A DNA stretch of 64,000 bases, from positions 1-64,000 of the forward strand of contig JBKEDF010000049.1 of the NCBI GenBank assembly GCA_047975325.1, in the 5' to 3' direction. Of the stretch, positions 17,363 to 24,579 are shown piece after piece; the stretch's first letter is position 1, and each line of letters starts with the position of its first letter. The position numbers were made by a program, and so were the translations under genes. The stretch comes from JBKEDF01 sp047975325 (GTDB taxonomy: Bacteria > Pseudomonadota > Alphaproteobacteria > Rhodobacterales > Rhodobacteraceae). The notes beneath the pieces are model-generated. The model was given only the letters and a program-made list of their open reading frames with translations, made no database searches and was not told where the DNA came from.

Positions 17363-17523
17363 TCAAAGGTCGGCCTGTTTGGCCGGCCTTTTCCTTTGGG
17401 TTGACATCACTGGCAGCCAGACGGCCAGAAAGCCATATGCCCAAGCATCAACATATTCATTCAATGTATTAATATAAAACGGAAATTCAAAATAAGTAAC
17501 ATATTTCATACCCGCCAATGGGG
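17363..17523 (-). pseudogene. Possible remnant of a DUF2798-like small membrane protein
   Basis: An in-frame, AT-richer stretch on the minus strand reads SLITPLAGMKYVTYFEF and then AWAYGFLAVWLPVM. This resembles the second half of two-helix DUF2798 proteins (pattern AW-x-x-AFxxVxPV). The first half would lie inside the 3' end of the ArsC-like gene and is not recognisable, and the C-terminus is encoded by the csp terminator. If translated from ATG 17509 it would have 48 residues and no clear ribosome site. A decayed gene is more likely than a working one; chance coding is possible. Confidence 0.25.
17365..17392 (+). terminator. Rho-independent terminator of the csp gene
   Basis: AAAGGTCGGCC, a 5-base loop, then GGCCGGCCTTT (11 bp with one G-T pair), followed by further T residues. 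Confidence 0.9.
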
Positions 17524-17526
17524 TGA

Positions 17527-17856
17527 TCAGAGATATTGCGCCTGCACCTGCGACCCCCACCCCAGGGTCAGACCTGCGGCAGAGCGAATGACCGGGCGTT
17601 TCATCAAGGTGGGTTCGCTGGCAAGCTGTTCAGCCGGATCCGCGCCCTTCAGCGCATCCGATGCCTTGCGCCAGCTGGTCGATTTGCGGTTGATGATTTC
17701 ATCTCCGAAGATCGCAATGAATTCGGCAATTTCCTCCGCACCCAGTGGGGACTTGCGAATGTCGCGCAGGCTGGCTTCATGCCCTGCCCCCTGCAATGCC
17801 TTCAGCGCCTTCCGGCAGGTATCACAGGTCGGAATACCATAGACGGTAACGGTCAT
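17527..17856 (-). CDS. ArsC/Spx-family protein
   Basis: 109 residues of the ArsC/Spx/YffB thioredoxin-like family, starting MTVTVYGIPTCDTCRKAL. The CDTC motif is more typical of the YffB/Spx-like reductase branch than of true arsenate reductases (CxxC is absent in ArsC). The NRKSTSWR and LMKRPVI blocks fit the family. The frame extends 10 codons upstream, but ATG 17856 has AAGGAG eight bases before it. No ars genes are near, so a glutathione-dependent reductase or a general stress role is as likely as arsenate reduction. Confidence 0.85.
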   Translation of the reverse strand: MTVTVYGIPTCDTCRKALKALQGAGHEASLRDIRKSPLGAEEIAEFIAIFGDEIINRKSTSWRKASDALKGADPAEQLASEPTLMKRPVIRSAAGLTLGWGSQVQAQYL

Positions 17857-17913
17857 CTTGTTCTCCTTCTTTATCGGCACAGGCAAGGCAAAGCGGATCC
17901 GAAAGTGATTCGG

Positions 17914-18399
17914 CTATTTGCGACGGCGCAGCCATTCATGCAGGACACAGCCCGGATTTTCCCGACGCAGTGAAATTTTTTGCACCAGTTCCCATTTGGA
18001 ATCCTTAAAATCAGGGAAAAACGCGTCCGCATCCGAAATTTCAAGATCCACCTCTGTCAGCAGGAGCCGATCCGCCTGCGGCAGGAAGGCGCGATAGATC
18101 CCCTCCCCCCCGATTGCATAGGTTCGTGCATGGCCCGCCGCCCGCGCCGCATCAAGGCTTTCGTCAAGGGGAAGAAACTGCGCGTCCTCCCCCTGCATCC
18201 GGCGTGAGGTCACGACGATGTTCATGCGCCGGGGCAAGGGTTTCTTCGGCAGGCTTTCCCAGGTGCGACGCCCCATGATGATCGCACCACCCGTCGTTTC
18301 ACGCTGGAAAAAGGCCAGATCCTCCGGTGCATGCCAAGGGATGCCGCCCGCCTTACCGATCGCGCCGTTGCGCGCCCGCCCCGCGATCAATGTCAGCAT
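17914..18399 (-). CDS. folA: Dihydrofolate reductase
   Basis: 161-residue enzyme reducing dihydrofolate to tetrahydrofolate with NADPH. The N-terminus MLTLIAGRARNGAIGKAGGIPWH holds (in two parts, AIGKAGGIPWH) the Met20 loop and substrate Trp; RRTWESLPKKPLP and YAIGGEGIY are family blocks. Its ATG overlaps the stop of thyA (TGATG), the classical pairing in which FolA regenerates the tetrahydrofolate oxidised by ThyA. Followed by the ArsC-like gene on the same strand. Confidence 0.97.
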   Translation of the reverse strand: MLTLIAGRARNGAIGKAGGIPWHAPEDLAFFQRETTGGAIIMGRRTWESLPKKPLPRRMNIVVTSRRMQGEDAQFLPLDESLDAARAAGHARTYAIGGEGIYRAFLPQADRLLLTEVDLEISDADAFFPDFKDSKWELVQKISLRRENPGCVLHEWLRRRK

Positions 18400-19214
18400 C
18401 AGACCGCCACCGGCGCACGGATCGCCGGGTGGGGATCATAGCCTTCCAGCACGAAATCGTCATAACGGTAGTCGAAAATATCCGTCACCGCCCGCGCGAT
18501 CCGCATCCTGGGCAGGTTTCGTATCTCGCGGGCCAGTTGTTCGCGCACCTGATCCATATGGTTCGAATAGATATGCGCATCCCCAATGGAATGGACGAAT
18601 TCACCAAGACCATAACCCGTCACCTGTGCCAACATCTGTGCCAGCAACGCATAGGAGGCAATATTGAACGGCACACCCAGAAACATATCGGCCGAACGTT
18701 GATAAAGCTGCAGATGGAGTTTCCCCCCCAGGATCCGCACCTGCCAAAGCGTATGGCAGGGCGGCAGCGCCATCTGATCCACCTCACCGGGGTTCCATGC
18801 CGAAACGATCAGGCGGCGGCTGTCGGGGGTCTTGCGGATAGCTTCAATCAGTTTCGCAATCTGATCGACCGAACCGATGACCGGGCCATCCCGCCCCTCT
18901 TCCAGGGAAGGAAAGCGGCGCCATTGCGCGCCATATACCGGGCCGAGATTCCCGTTTTCATCGGCCCATTCATCCCAGATCGAAACGCCATTGGCCTTGA
19001 GATAGCCAATATTCGTATCCCCCGCGAGGAACCACAGAAGTTCATGGATGATGGATTTCAGATGCACCTTTTTCGTGGTGACAAGCGGAAACCCGGCCGC
19101 CAGGTCATACCGCATCTGCATGCCGAAATAACTGGTCGTGCCGGTTCCCGTGCGATCGGAACTTTCCACGCCATCCTTCAGGATCAGCCGCAGACCATCA
19201 AGATATTGCCGCAT
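18399..19214 (-). CDS. thyA: Thymidylate synthase
   Basis: 271 residues; converts dUMP to dTMP using methylene-tetrahydrofolate. Catalytic C153 lies in LPPCHTLWQV; SSDRTGTGT, the QRSADMFLGVPFN block and the HIYSNHMDQV motif are present. The frame runs open to 19448, but MRQYLDGL at 19214 is the standard ThyA start, with GGGAG upstream. It acts in DNA precursor supply together with FolA (overlapping gene) and with the two ribonucleotide reductases in this window. Confidence 0.97.
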   Translation of the reverse strand: MRQYLDGLRLILKDGVESSDRTGTGTTSYFGMQMRYDLAAGFPLVTTKKVHLKSIIHELLWFLAGDTNIGYLKANGVSIWDEWADENGNLGPVYGAQWRRFPSLEEGRDGPVIGSVDQIAKLIEAIRKTPDSRRLIVSAWNPGEVDQMALPPCHTLWQVRILGGKLHLQLYQRSADMFLGVPFNIASYALLAQMLAQVTGYGLGEFVHSIGDAHIYSNHMDQVREQLAREIRNLPRMRIARAVTDIFDYRYDDFVLEGYDPHPAIRAPVAV

Positions 19215-19357
19215 TGATTGCTCCCATATCCCCTGCCGCAGAGACCATTTCGCGATTCCCCGCCATTGTTGGAATCGCATATTTGGCCCAGCACACCCTA
19301 TATCTGCGACCGCCATAAGCGCCAGACACAAAATGAGGGGCATGCGAGGCCGTGGCG

Positions 19358-19373
19358 CTAGGCGCGCGCCTAG
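19358..19373. repeat. Perfect 16-base palindrome at the 3' end of the fucU-like gene
   Basis: CTAGGCGCGCGCCTAG is fully self-complementary and contains the stop codon of the FucU-like gene. It lies between that gene and the thyA promoter region. It may form a terminator-like hairpin without a T-tract. CTAG is rare in such genomes. Confidence 0.6.
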
Positions 19374-19804
19374 CCGCCGATCACCCCCTTGCGGAGGATG
19401 AAATTGGCGTAAAGGCGTGTATCCAGCGTATGAACAACCGCGTAGCATCGCCGCGAACGTTCATAAAAGGCGAAACGTTCAAGGCTGGCCATGGCAAAGC
19501 CTTCCCTCGCAATGAGCTTCCCGCCCTCCGCCACGGCCTCCGGCACCGTCGCAGCATCGCCCACGATCTGCATGGTATGGACAGGATCACCATCAAACGT
19601 ATCAAGCGGCAGCAGGGTCAGGATCGCCTCCACCGCACGCGTGGCGGAAACATCCATGCGGATGGGCCGACCATGCGGGGTTGCCCTGGCAACGGATGCC
19701 GCAGGAAAATTGGCATCGGCCACGGCAATTTCATCGCCATGGCCCATTTGCGCCAATACGGCCAGAAGTTCCGAACCGATCAGCGGGTCTATTCCCTTCA
19801 ACAT
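19370..19804 (-). CDS. RbsD/FucU-family sugar mutarotase
   Basis: 144 residues, MLKGIDPLIGSELLAVLAQMGHGDEI at the start (conserved LKGIDP and MGHGDEI, the latter with the catalytic His) and YANFILRKGVI at the end, closer to FucU than RbsD. Interconverts sugar anomers. The open frame starts at 19936, but the family start is the ATG at 19804. It lies 10 bases after the glyoxalase gene on the same strand, suggesting one transcript. No fucose or ribose transport genes are adjacent, so the sugar is unknown. Confidence 0.88.
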   Translation of the reverse strand: MLKGIDPLIGSELLAVLAQMGHGDEIAVADANFPAASVARATPHGRPIRMDVSATRAVEAILTLLPLDTFDGDPVHTMQIVGDAATVPEAVAEGGKLIAREGFAMASLERFAFYERSRRCYAVVHTLDTRLYANFILRKGVIGG

Positions 19805-19814
19805 CGCCTGTTCC

Positions 19815-20243
19815 TTACCAATGTCCGATATTGCCCGCACTTTTCCAGGGTTCCTGCAGCGGCAGGGGATCACCCATTTGCAGGATCTCGATGGAAACAT
19901 TGTCGGGGCTGCGCACGAAGGCCATATGGCCGTCACGCGGTGGGCGGTTGATCACCACGCCATTGGCTTCCAGATGGGCGCACATCTCATAAATGTTTTC
20001 CACCTCATAGGCCAGATGACCGAAGTGGCGGCTATCGGATGGCAGCTCTTCGTCACCATCCCAGTTATAGGTCAATTCCACCGGGCATTCCTTCTGGTCC
20101 GGAGGGGCAAGGAAGACCAGTGTGAATCGTGCACCCTCGTTTTCGATCCGCCGTACTTCCTCAAGCCCCAGCAACTTGTAGAAGGCAATTGATTTGTCGA
20201 GATCGAGAACCCGCACCATCGTATGCAAATATTTGACTTTCAT
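19815..20243 (-). CDS. gloA: Lactoylglutathione lyase (glyoxalase I)
   Basis: 142 residues; isomerises the hemithioacetal of methylglyoxal and glutathione. The four metal ligands are visible: His in YLHTMVRV, Glu in VELTYNW, His in HFGHLAYEV and Glu in VSIEILQ. The SIAFYKLLGLEE block is typical. AAGGAG lies seven bases before the ATG. First of a two-gene unit with the FucU-like gene. Full family length. Confidence 0.95.
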   Translation of the reverse strand: MKVKYLHTMVRVLDLDKSIAFYKLLGLEEVRRIENEGARFTLVFLAPPDQKECPVELTYNWDGDEELPSDSRHFGHLAYEVENIYEMCAHLEANGVVINRPPRDGHMAFVRSPDNVSIEILQMGDPLPLQEPWKSAGNIGHW

Positions 20244-20411
20244 GGAAGGCTCCTTTCATCCTTGCGGATCATTCATTGAAACACATGGCGGCATTCGGGT
20301 TTACCCCCACCTGCAGCACCAGTGCGCGATTTCCCTGCCATCCGACATAACGGAACTGCGCAGGAAGAACGCGGTGACGGGGCAGGAGAAAAGGACGAGA
20401 ACCCCGGCGTG

Positions 20412-21212
20412 TCAACCCGCATTCAGCACCGCAAGCGCCGCAGCATGAATCCCGGGATTGGCAGCGGCCAGGACGCGCCCACCCTGATGGCAGGGGCCGC
20501 CCCGCCAATCGGTGACAATCCCGCCTGCCGCCTGGATGACCGCAATCGGCGCCTGGATATCATAGGACTGCAATCCCGCCTCGATTACCAGATCGATCTG
20601 CCCCGCTGCCAAAAGCGCATAGGCATAGCAATCCAACCCATAACGCACGAGGCGCACCCCCGCAGCCACGCGCGCGAAGGCTGCATGCTCCTCCTCAGTG
20701 CCGATTTCGGGAAAGGTGGAAAAAAGCACGGCCTCCGCCAAAGGCCGCGCCCGCCGCGTCAGCAGTTTCTTGCGTCCAAGGGGCCCTGTCATTTCGGCCC
20801 GGCCCAGCCCGCCCTCAAAACGTTCACCGATGTAAGGCTGGTCGATCAGGCCGTAAATCGGTCCGGCCTCATCGGAAAGCGCGATCAGCACGCCCCAGCT
20901 TGGCGCCCCGGCAAGATAGGCACGGGTGCCATCGATCGGGTCAAGCACCCAGGTCAGGCCCGATTGCCCCTCTGTGCGCCCCATTTCTTCGCCCAGGATA
21001 CCATCCTGCGGGCGGCATCGGGCAAGAATATCCCGCATCGCGGCCTCGGCTTCCCGGTCGGCAATGGTGACCGGGTCGAAACCGGCCTGCCACTTGTTTT
21101 CCGCCTCAAGCCCCTGCGCACGGAAATGGGCAAGCGTGGCCTTGCGCGCGGCCTCAGCCAGGTCCTGCGCTACCACCCGCAATTCCTGTTTTTCCGCCTC
21201 GCCCAGCTCCAT
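20412..21212 (-). CDS. hisN: Histidinol-phosphatase, inositol-monophosphatase family
   Basis: 266 residues of the IMPase superfamily. The metal motifs are GEEMG, WVLDPIDGTRAYLAG (DPIDGT) and SYDIQAPIAVIQAAGG (shown in part). The sequence DPIDGTRAYLAGAPSWGVLIAL is of the type annotated as HisN in Rhodobacterales, which dephosphorylates histidinol phosphate. Other IMPase substrates cannot be ruled out. The ATG at 21212 is preferred over 21272 because AGCGGAGG lies directly upstream. Confidence 0.85.
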   Translation of the reverse strand: MELGEAEKQELRVVAQDLAEAARKATLAHFRAQGLEAENKWQAGFDPVTIADREAEAAMRDILARCRPQDGILGEEMGRTEGQSGLTWVLDPIDGTRAYLAGAPSWGVLIALSDEAGPIYGLIDQPYIGERFEGGLGRAEMTGPLGRKKLLTRRARPLAEAVLFSTFPEIGTEEEHAAFARVAAGVRLVRYGLDCYAYALLAAGQIDLVIEAGLQSYDIQAPIAVIQAAGGIVTDWRGGPCHQGGRVLAAANPGIHAAALAVLNAG

Positions 21213-21272
21213 CCCCGCCTCCGCTTGCCGCCCGGTTTTCGAACCTTCCGCGTGGCAAGGCCCCAATAGCAA

Positions 21273-21304
21273 GACCGGCGCTACAGCTTCGCCATGCGCC
21301 GGTC
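21273..21304 (-). terminator. Hairpin downstream of the XRE regulator
   Basis: GACCGGCGC and GCGCCGGTC form a perfect 9-bp stem. On the minus strand it is followed only by a short T-containing stretch, so termination strength is uncertain. Confidence 0.5.
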
Positions 21305-21331
21305 AAGTCAGGATGGTTGCCCCGGTAGGGA

Positions 21332-21694
21332 TCAGGCCGCGTCGCTTAGCACGCGGGCCAGATCAAAGAGACGACGGCGTTGCGCCTCGGGGATCGCATA
21401 ATAGGATCTCACGAGTTCCAACGCTTCCTTGTCTGCAAGCATATCGCCCGCAACACCGCCCTGCTCTTCACGTGCATCGTCAAGGCCTTCGAAAAAGAAG
21501 GCAACCGCGACGCCCAAGGCATCCGCTATATCCCACAAACGAGAAGCGGAAACCCGGTTCATCCCGGTTTCATATTTTTGAATTTGTTGAAATTTAATTC
21601 CCACGCGGTCAGCGAGTTGCTGTTGCGTCATCCCCACCATCCAACGACGATGACGGATACGCTTGCCAACATGTGCATCTACCGGGTGTTTCAT
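21332..21694 (-). CDS. XRE-family transcriptional regulator
   Basis: 120-residue protein with an N-terminal HTH_3 domain (about 10-65: GKRIRHRRWMVGMTQQQLA then RVGIKFQQIQKYETG) and a short helical tail. This compact form is common in Rhodobacterales, where several copies occur per genome. GGAGTAGAAG precedes the ATG. It is divergent from the quinone oxidoreductase gene. The 343-base gap holds two TTGCA-N3-TGCAA palindromes that may be its operators. Target assignment is inference. Confidence 0.9.
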   Translation of the reverse strand: MKHPVDAHVGKRIRHRRWMVGMTQQQLADRVGIKFQQIQKYETGMNRVSASRLWDIADALGVAVAFFFEGLDDAREEQGGVAGDMLADKEALELVRSYYAIPEAQRRRLFDLARVLSDAA

Positions 21695-21916
21695 CTTCTA
21701 CTCCATCGAAATAAAAATAGTCACTCCATGCTAGGTTACGAAGCAGGTTTCGTGCCAAAGTTGAAAATTTGCAATAATTTCCAAAAGAAATTTGACCACC
21801 CTAGGTAGACTTGTCCTTTTAGACAGGTCGATCTATCCCAATGGACAGGGATGGCAATGATGCCGATATCCACCCGCCCAGAGAGCCGACAGGGAAATCA
21901 ATTCGCGAAAAAAGTG

Positions 21917-21933
21917 TGTTGCATTTTGCAACA
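21917..21933. promoter_or_regulatory. Palindromic operator candidate 1 (TTGCA-N3-TGCAA)
   Basis: TGTTGCA-TTT-TGCAACA is a perfect 7-3-7 palindrome. Its core repeats 43 bases downstream. Confidence 0.55.
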
Positions 21934-21961
21934 TATATTGAGAAAGCATCCCCCCATTCTT

Positions 21962-21974
21962 TTGCATATTGCAA
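21962..21974. promoter_or_regulatory. Palindromic operator candidate 2 (TTGCA-N3-TGCAA)
   Basis: TTGCA-TAT-TGCAA, same arms and spacer length as the upstream site, about 64 bases before the oxidoreductase start. Confidence 0.55.
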
Positions 21975-22037
21975 TAAGTGTGCGGCTGGCCTTCGTTTTC
22001 CATTCGGTCTAGGCAAGGAAAACTTGAGGAACCTGAC

Positions 22038-23000
22038 ATGCTTGCCTTTGAAATCCGGGCCTTTGGCGAAAAGCCAGCCATCCGGGAATGTCCACGCCCT
22101 CATCCCGGCCCCGGTGAGGTCCTGGTGAAGATACACACCTGTGGGTTGAACTTTGCCGATCTGCTTATGATTGAGGGCAGATATCAGGAACGACCGGCCC
22201 CCCCCTTTACATTGGGCATGGAAGTGGCCGGCATCGTGGAGGCGCTCGGCCCTGGTGTAAACGCCCCTGCCCCCGGCACGCGGGTTGCGGTCTTTGCCAG
22301 TTCCGGCGGGCTGGCCGAAGTCGGGGTTTTCCCGGCCAGGGCCTGCCTGCCCATTCCCGATGAGATGCCCTTTACAGTGGCCGCGGGATTTCAGATCGCC
22401 TATGGCACGAGCCACCTGGCCCTGACGCATCGTGCTCGGTTATGCGCGGGGGAAACCCTTCTGGTCATGGGGGCGGCCGGCGGGGTCGGATTGACCGCAG
22501 TGGAGATCGGCAAGCTTCTGGGGGCCCGCGTGATTGCCACCGCGCGCGGCAAGGAACGGCTGGAGGTTGCGCGCGCAGCAGGGGCAGATCACCTGATCGA
22601 CAGCCGCAACAGCGATCTGCGGGCGGAATTGATGGCGCTTGGTGGTGTTGACGTTACCTATGATGCGGTGGGCGGGCCGGCCTTCATGCAAGCCCTGCGC
22701 GCTACACGCCCCGAAGGGCGGTTGATCCCCATCGGTTTTGCCGGCGGCGAGGTGCCGCAGATCCCCGCCAACCTGCTGCTGGTCAAGAACCTGACCGTGA
22801 TCGGCCTTTACTGGGGCGCCTATCCGCATTTTGCACCCGGACCAATGCAGGAAAGCCTTGCCCGGTTGATCGACTGGTATCGCGCGGGAAAACTGCGCCC
22901 ACATATAAGTCACTGCCTCCCGTTTTCCCGAACCGAAGAGGCCCTGGCATTGCTGCGCGACCGCAAGACAACCGGCAAGGTGGTCGTCACCATGACATAA
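22038..23000 (+). CDS. NADPH:quinone oxidoreductase, medium-chain family
   Basis: 320 residues, zinc-free MDR protein of the zeta-crystallin/Qor type. It has a GroES-like domain (VLVKIHTCGLNFADLLM) and a Rossmann domain with VMGAAGGVGLTAVEIGK. The C-terminus HISHCLPFSRTEEALAL and GKVVVTM is standard. The frame opens at 21978, but ATG 22038 with TTGAGGA upstream gives the family start. It probably reduces quinones or alpha,beta-unsaturated carbonyls. Divergent from the XRE gene; the TetR gene follows after 121 bases and may or may not share its transcript. Confidence 0.9.
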   Translation: MLAFEIRAFGEKPAIRECPRPHPGPGEVLVKIHTCGLNFADLLMIEGRYQERPAPPFTLGMEVAGIVEALGPGVNAPAPGTRVAVFASSGGLAEVGVFPARACLPIPDEMPFTVAAGFQIAYGTSHLALTHRARLCAGETLLVMGAAGGVGLTAVEIGKLLGARVIATARGKERLEVARAAGADHLIDSRNSDLRAELMALGGVDVTYDAVGGPAFMQALRATRPEGRLIPIGFAGGEVPQIPANLLLVKNLTVIGLYWGAYPHFAPGPMQESLARLIDWYRAGKLRPHISHCLPFSRTEEALALLRDRKTTGKVVVTMT

Positions 23001-23092
23001 ACCCGCCCATCATTTGCACAAGGGCGTTTTTGGTCTGCAACGCACAGCCTATTTCTTTCGGGGGAATTGCGAACCGTTCCAACAACACCTAT

Positions 23093-23109
23093 CTTGAACC
23101 CCGTTCAAG
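23093..23109. promoter_or_regulatory. TetR operator candidate upstream of tetR
   Basis: CTTGAAC-CCC-GTTCAAG is a perfect 7-3-7 palindrome that ends 12 bases before the tetR ATG. It shares the TGAAC-N3-GTTCA arms with three sites after the gene. A related GAAC-C-GTTC lies at 23071-23079. Confidence 0.75.
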
Positions 23110-23121
23110 AGAAGGCGGACC

Positions 23122-23736
23122 ATGACAGAGATACGCAACAAGACCGATCAGCGACGCGAGGATCTGCGCCAGCGGCTTATTGATATTGCCGAGGAACGGA
23201 TTACCGCACAGGGGCTTTCGTCAATCAAGGCCCGCGACCTGGCAAGGGAGGCGGGCTGTGCGGTAGGCGCCATATATAATGTGTTCCCCGATCTCAACGG
23301 GCTGATCATGGCGGTCAACGGGCGTACCTTTCGCAAGCTTGGCAAACATGTCTCCGCCTCCGTTGCGGGACAGGATCTCAATCCGCAAAACCGCCTTATC
23401 GTCATGTCGCACGCCTATCTGGCCTTTGCGGCGCAAAATTCCAATCTTTGGCGCGCGCTGTTTGATCTGGAAATGTCCACCGATATGGAAGTGCCGCAAT
23501 GGTATCGCGCCGAATTGCGGGAACTTCTGGGCCTGATTTCAGCGCCGATTGCGCAGATATTCCCCGACTGGCCTGCCGAACAGGTCGAGATGATGACGCG
23601 GACGCTATTCTCCTCTGTCCACGGAATCGCCTTGCTGGGCTTGGAGAAGCGCATTTCCGGTGTGCCGCTCGACCGGATCGAGGCGATGACGGCCCTCCTG
23701 CTTCGTAACGTCACGTCACAGCCTCAAAATTCGTGA
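23122..23736 (+). CDS. TetR-family repressor
   Basis: 204 residues: N-terminal TetR_N HTH (about 12-58, with IKARDLAREAGCAVGAIYNVF) and a helical C-terminal ligand domain of the WHG type (LFDLEMSTDMEVPQWYR). It has AAGGCGG before the ATG. One matching palindrome precedes the gene and three follow it. The first of these contains the tetR stop codon. Autoregulation and repression of the PspA-like gene downstream are therefore strongly suggested. Inducer unknown. Confidence 0.92.
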   Translation: MTEIRNKTDQRREDLRQRLIDIAEERITAQGLSSIKARDLAREAGCAVGAIYNVFPDLNGLIMAVNGRTFRKLGKHVSASVAGQDLNPQNRLIVMSHAYLAFAAQNSNLWRALFDLEMSTDMEVPQWYRAELRELLGLISAPIAQIFPDWPAEQVEMMTRTLFSSVHGIALLGLEKRISGVPLDRIEAMTALLLRNVTSQPQNS

Positions 23737-23746
23737 ACATCGTTCA
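23734..23746. promoter_or_regulatory. TetR operator candidate A for the PspA-like gene
   Basis: TGAAC-ATC-GTTCA. Its first three bases are the stop codon of tetR. Confidence 0.72.
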
Positions 23747-23756
23747 ATAATTGTCT

Positions 23757-23769
23757 TGAACATCGTTCA
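23757..23769. promoter_or_regulatory. TetR operator candidate B overlapping a promoter
   Basis: TGAAC-ATC-GTTCA, identical to site A. TTGAAC at 23756-23761 could be the -35 hexamer, with TACAGT 16 bases downstream as the -10, so binding would block RNA polymerase. Confidence 0.72.
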
Positions 23770-23790
23770 TATTAATCTACAGTCATGTTG

Positions 23791-23803
23791 TGAACATCGT
23801 TCA
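23791..23803. promoter_or_regulatory. TetR operator candidate C near the transcription start
   Basis: TGAAC-ATC-GTTCA, third identical copy, 34 bases after copy B and 25 bases before the PspA-like ATG. Confidence 0.72.
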
Positions 23804-23828
23804 ATTCAACAACAGGACGGAGATTACC

Positions 23829-24494
23829 ATGTTTGCCCCATCGCAAGACCCATATGACAATACAGGAAGGCAAAATTCCGGAATGTCCCATGGCCCGGCC
23901 ACCATCCAGGCGATCTATCGGAAGATCCAGAACTCCGAAACCGGACTACGCGCAGCAAATGAAACGCTCGCCGACCTCATTCAACGCCTGCGTGAGGAAA
24001 ACGGACGCATCGCACGACTGGATGAGCGGATCGAGGATATGACCTGCCATGCCCGGGCGGCCCTGCATAACCGTCGGGATGATTGGGCCCGCAATGCCGC
24101 CGGAAAGCTTGCGCAGATGGAAAACGAACGCAACATGCGCGCCGAAACCTCGCTGCAGCTTGAAGAGAGAATGTTGAACCTGCGCCAGACCCTGGATCGC
24201 GCGCATCGCCATATCCTGACCCTCAGGCAAAGCGCGGAAACAGCGCAGGTCCGGGTGACCAACGGGGAAATTGACAAGGAGCCGACCGTTCAGTTGATCG
24301 ATGCGGAGGACCCTTTGACCAACCCCGGGATCCTGCAGCGGATCCACAAGGATCTTGCGCAGGATCCGCTTTCCAAGCGGAAGACCGAGCCGGGATTCGG
24401 GCCGGAAGTCCGGGTGACGGCAGAGGATATATTGAACCGCCTCAAAGCGATCACGAGCATGCCGAAGGAAGATCCAACGCCCCCCTGCCCCTGA
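23829..24494 (+). CDS. PspA/IM30-like coiled-coil protein
   Basis: 221 residues, almost entirely helical. A long coiled coil spans about residues 20-150 with heptad-rich segments (LADLIQRLREENGRIARL, then LEERMLNLRQTLDRAH). The block ARAALHNRRDDWARNAAGKL resembles the central part of PspA/IM30 proteins, which bind stressed membranes. It has no signal peptide or membrane segment. GGAG lies before ATG 23829. Three TetR-type operators precede it, so expression is probably off until the neighbour TetR is induced. Similarity is by pattern only; another coiled-coil family is possible. Confidence 0.6.
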   Translation: MFAPSQDPYDNTGRQNSGMSHGPATIQAIYRKIQNSETGLRAANETLADLIQRLREENGRIARLDERIEDMTCHARAALHNRRDDWARNAAGKLAQMENERNMRAETSLQLEERMLNLRQTLDRAHRHILTLRQSAETAQVRVTNGEIDKEPTVQLIDAEDPLTNPGILQRIHKDLAQDPLSKRKTEPGFGPEVRVTAEDILNRLKAITSMPKEDPTPPCP

Positions 24495-24547
24495 TGCTCC
24501 TTCCATTGCACCACTTATTGGCGCAAAATACGGCGCCTCCTGCGGCA

Positions 24548-24568
24548 GGCCAGCGCCCCGGCCTTTTT
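24548..24568 (+). terminator. Possible terminator after the PspA-like gene
   Basis: GGCC-agcgcccc-GGCC followed by TTTTT; the stem is only 4 bp. A second hairpin GGCGC-aaaatacg-GCGCC lies just upstream at 24520-24537. Confidence 0.4.
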
Positions 24569-24579
24569 CGGATTGGCCT

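Larger units (their letters stand above)
21695..22037. promoter_or_regulatory. Divergent regulatory region between the XRE regulator and the quinone oxidoreductase
   Basis: 343 bases without a gene, much richer in A and T than its surroundings. It holds an inverted repeat ACTTGTC-CTTTTA-GACAGGT at 21809-21828 (one mismatch) and two TTGCA-N3-TGCAA sites nearer the oxidoreductase. Promoters for both genes must lie here; no convincing pair of hexamers was fixed. Confidence 0.6.
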
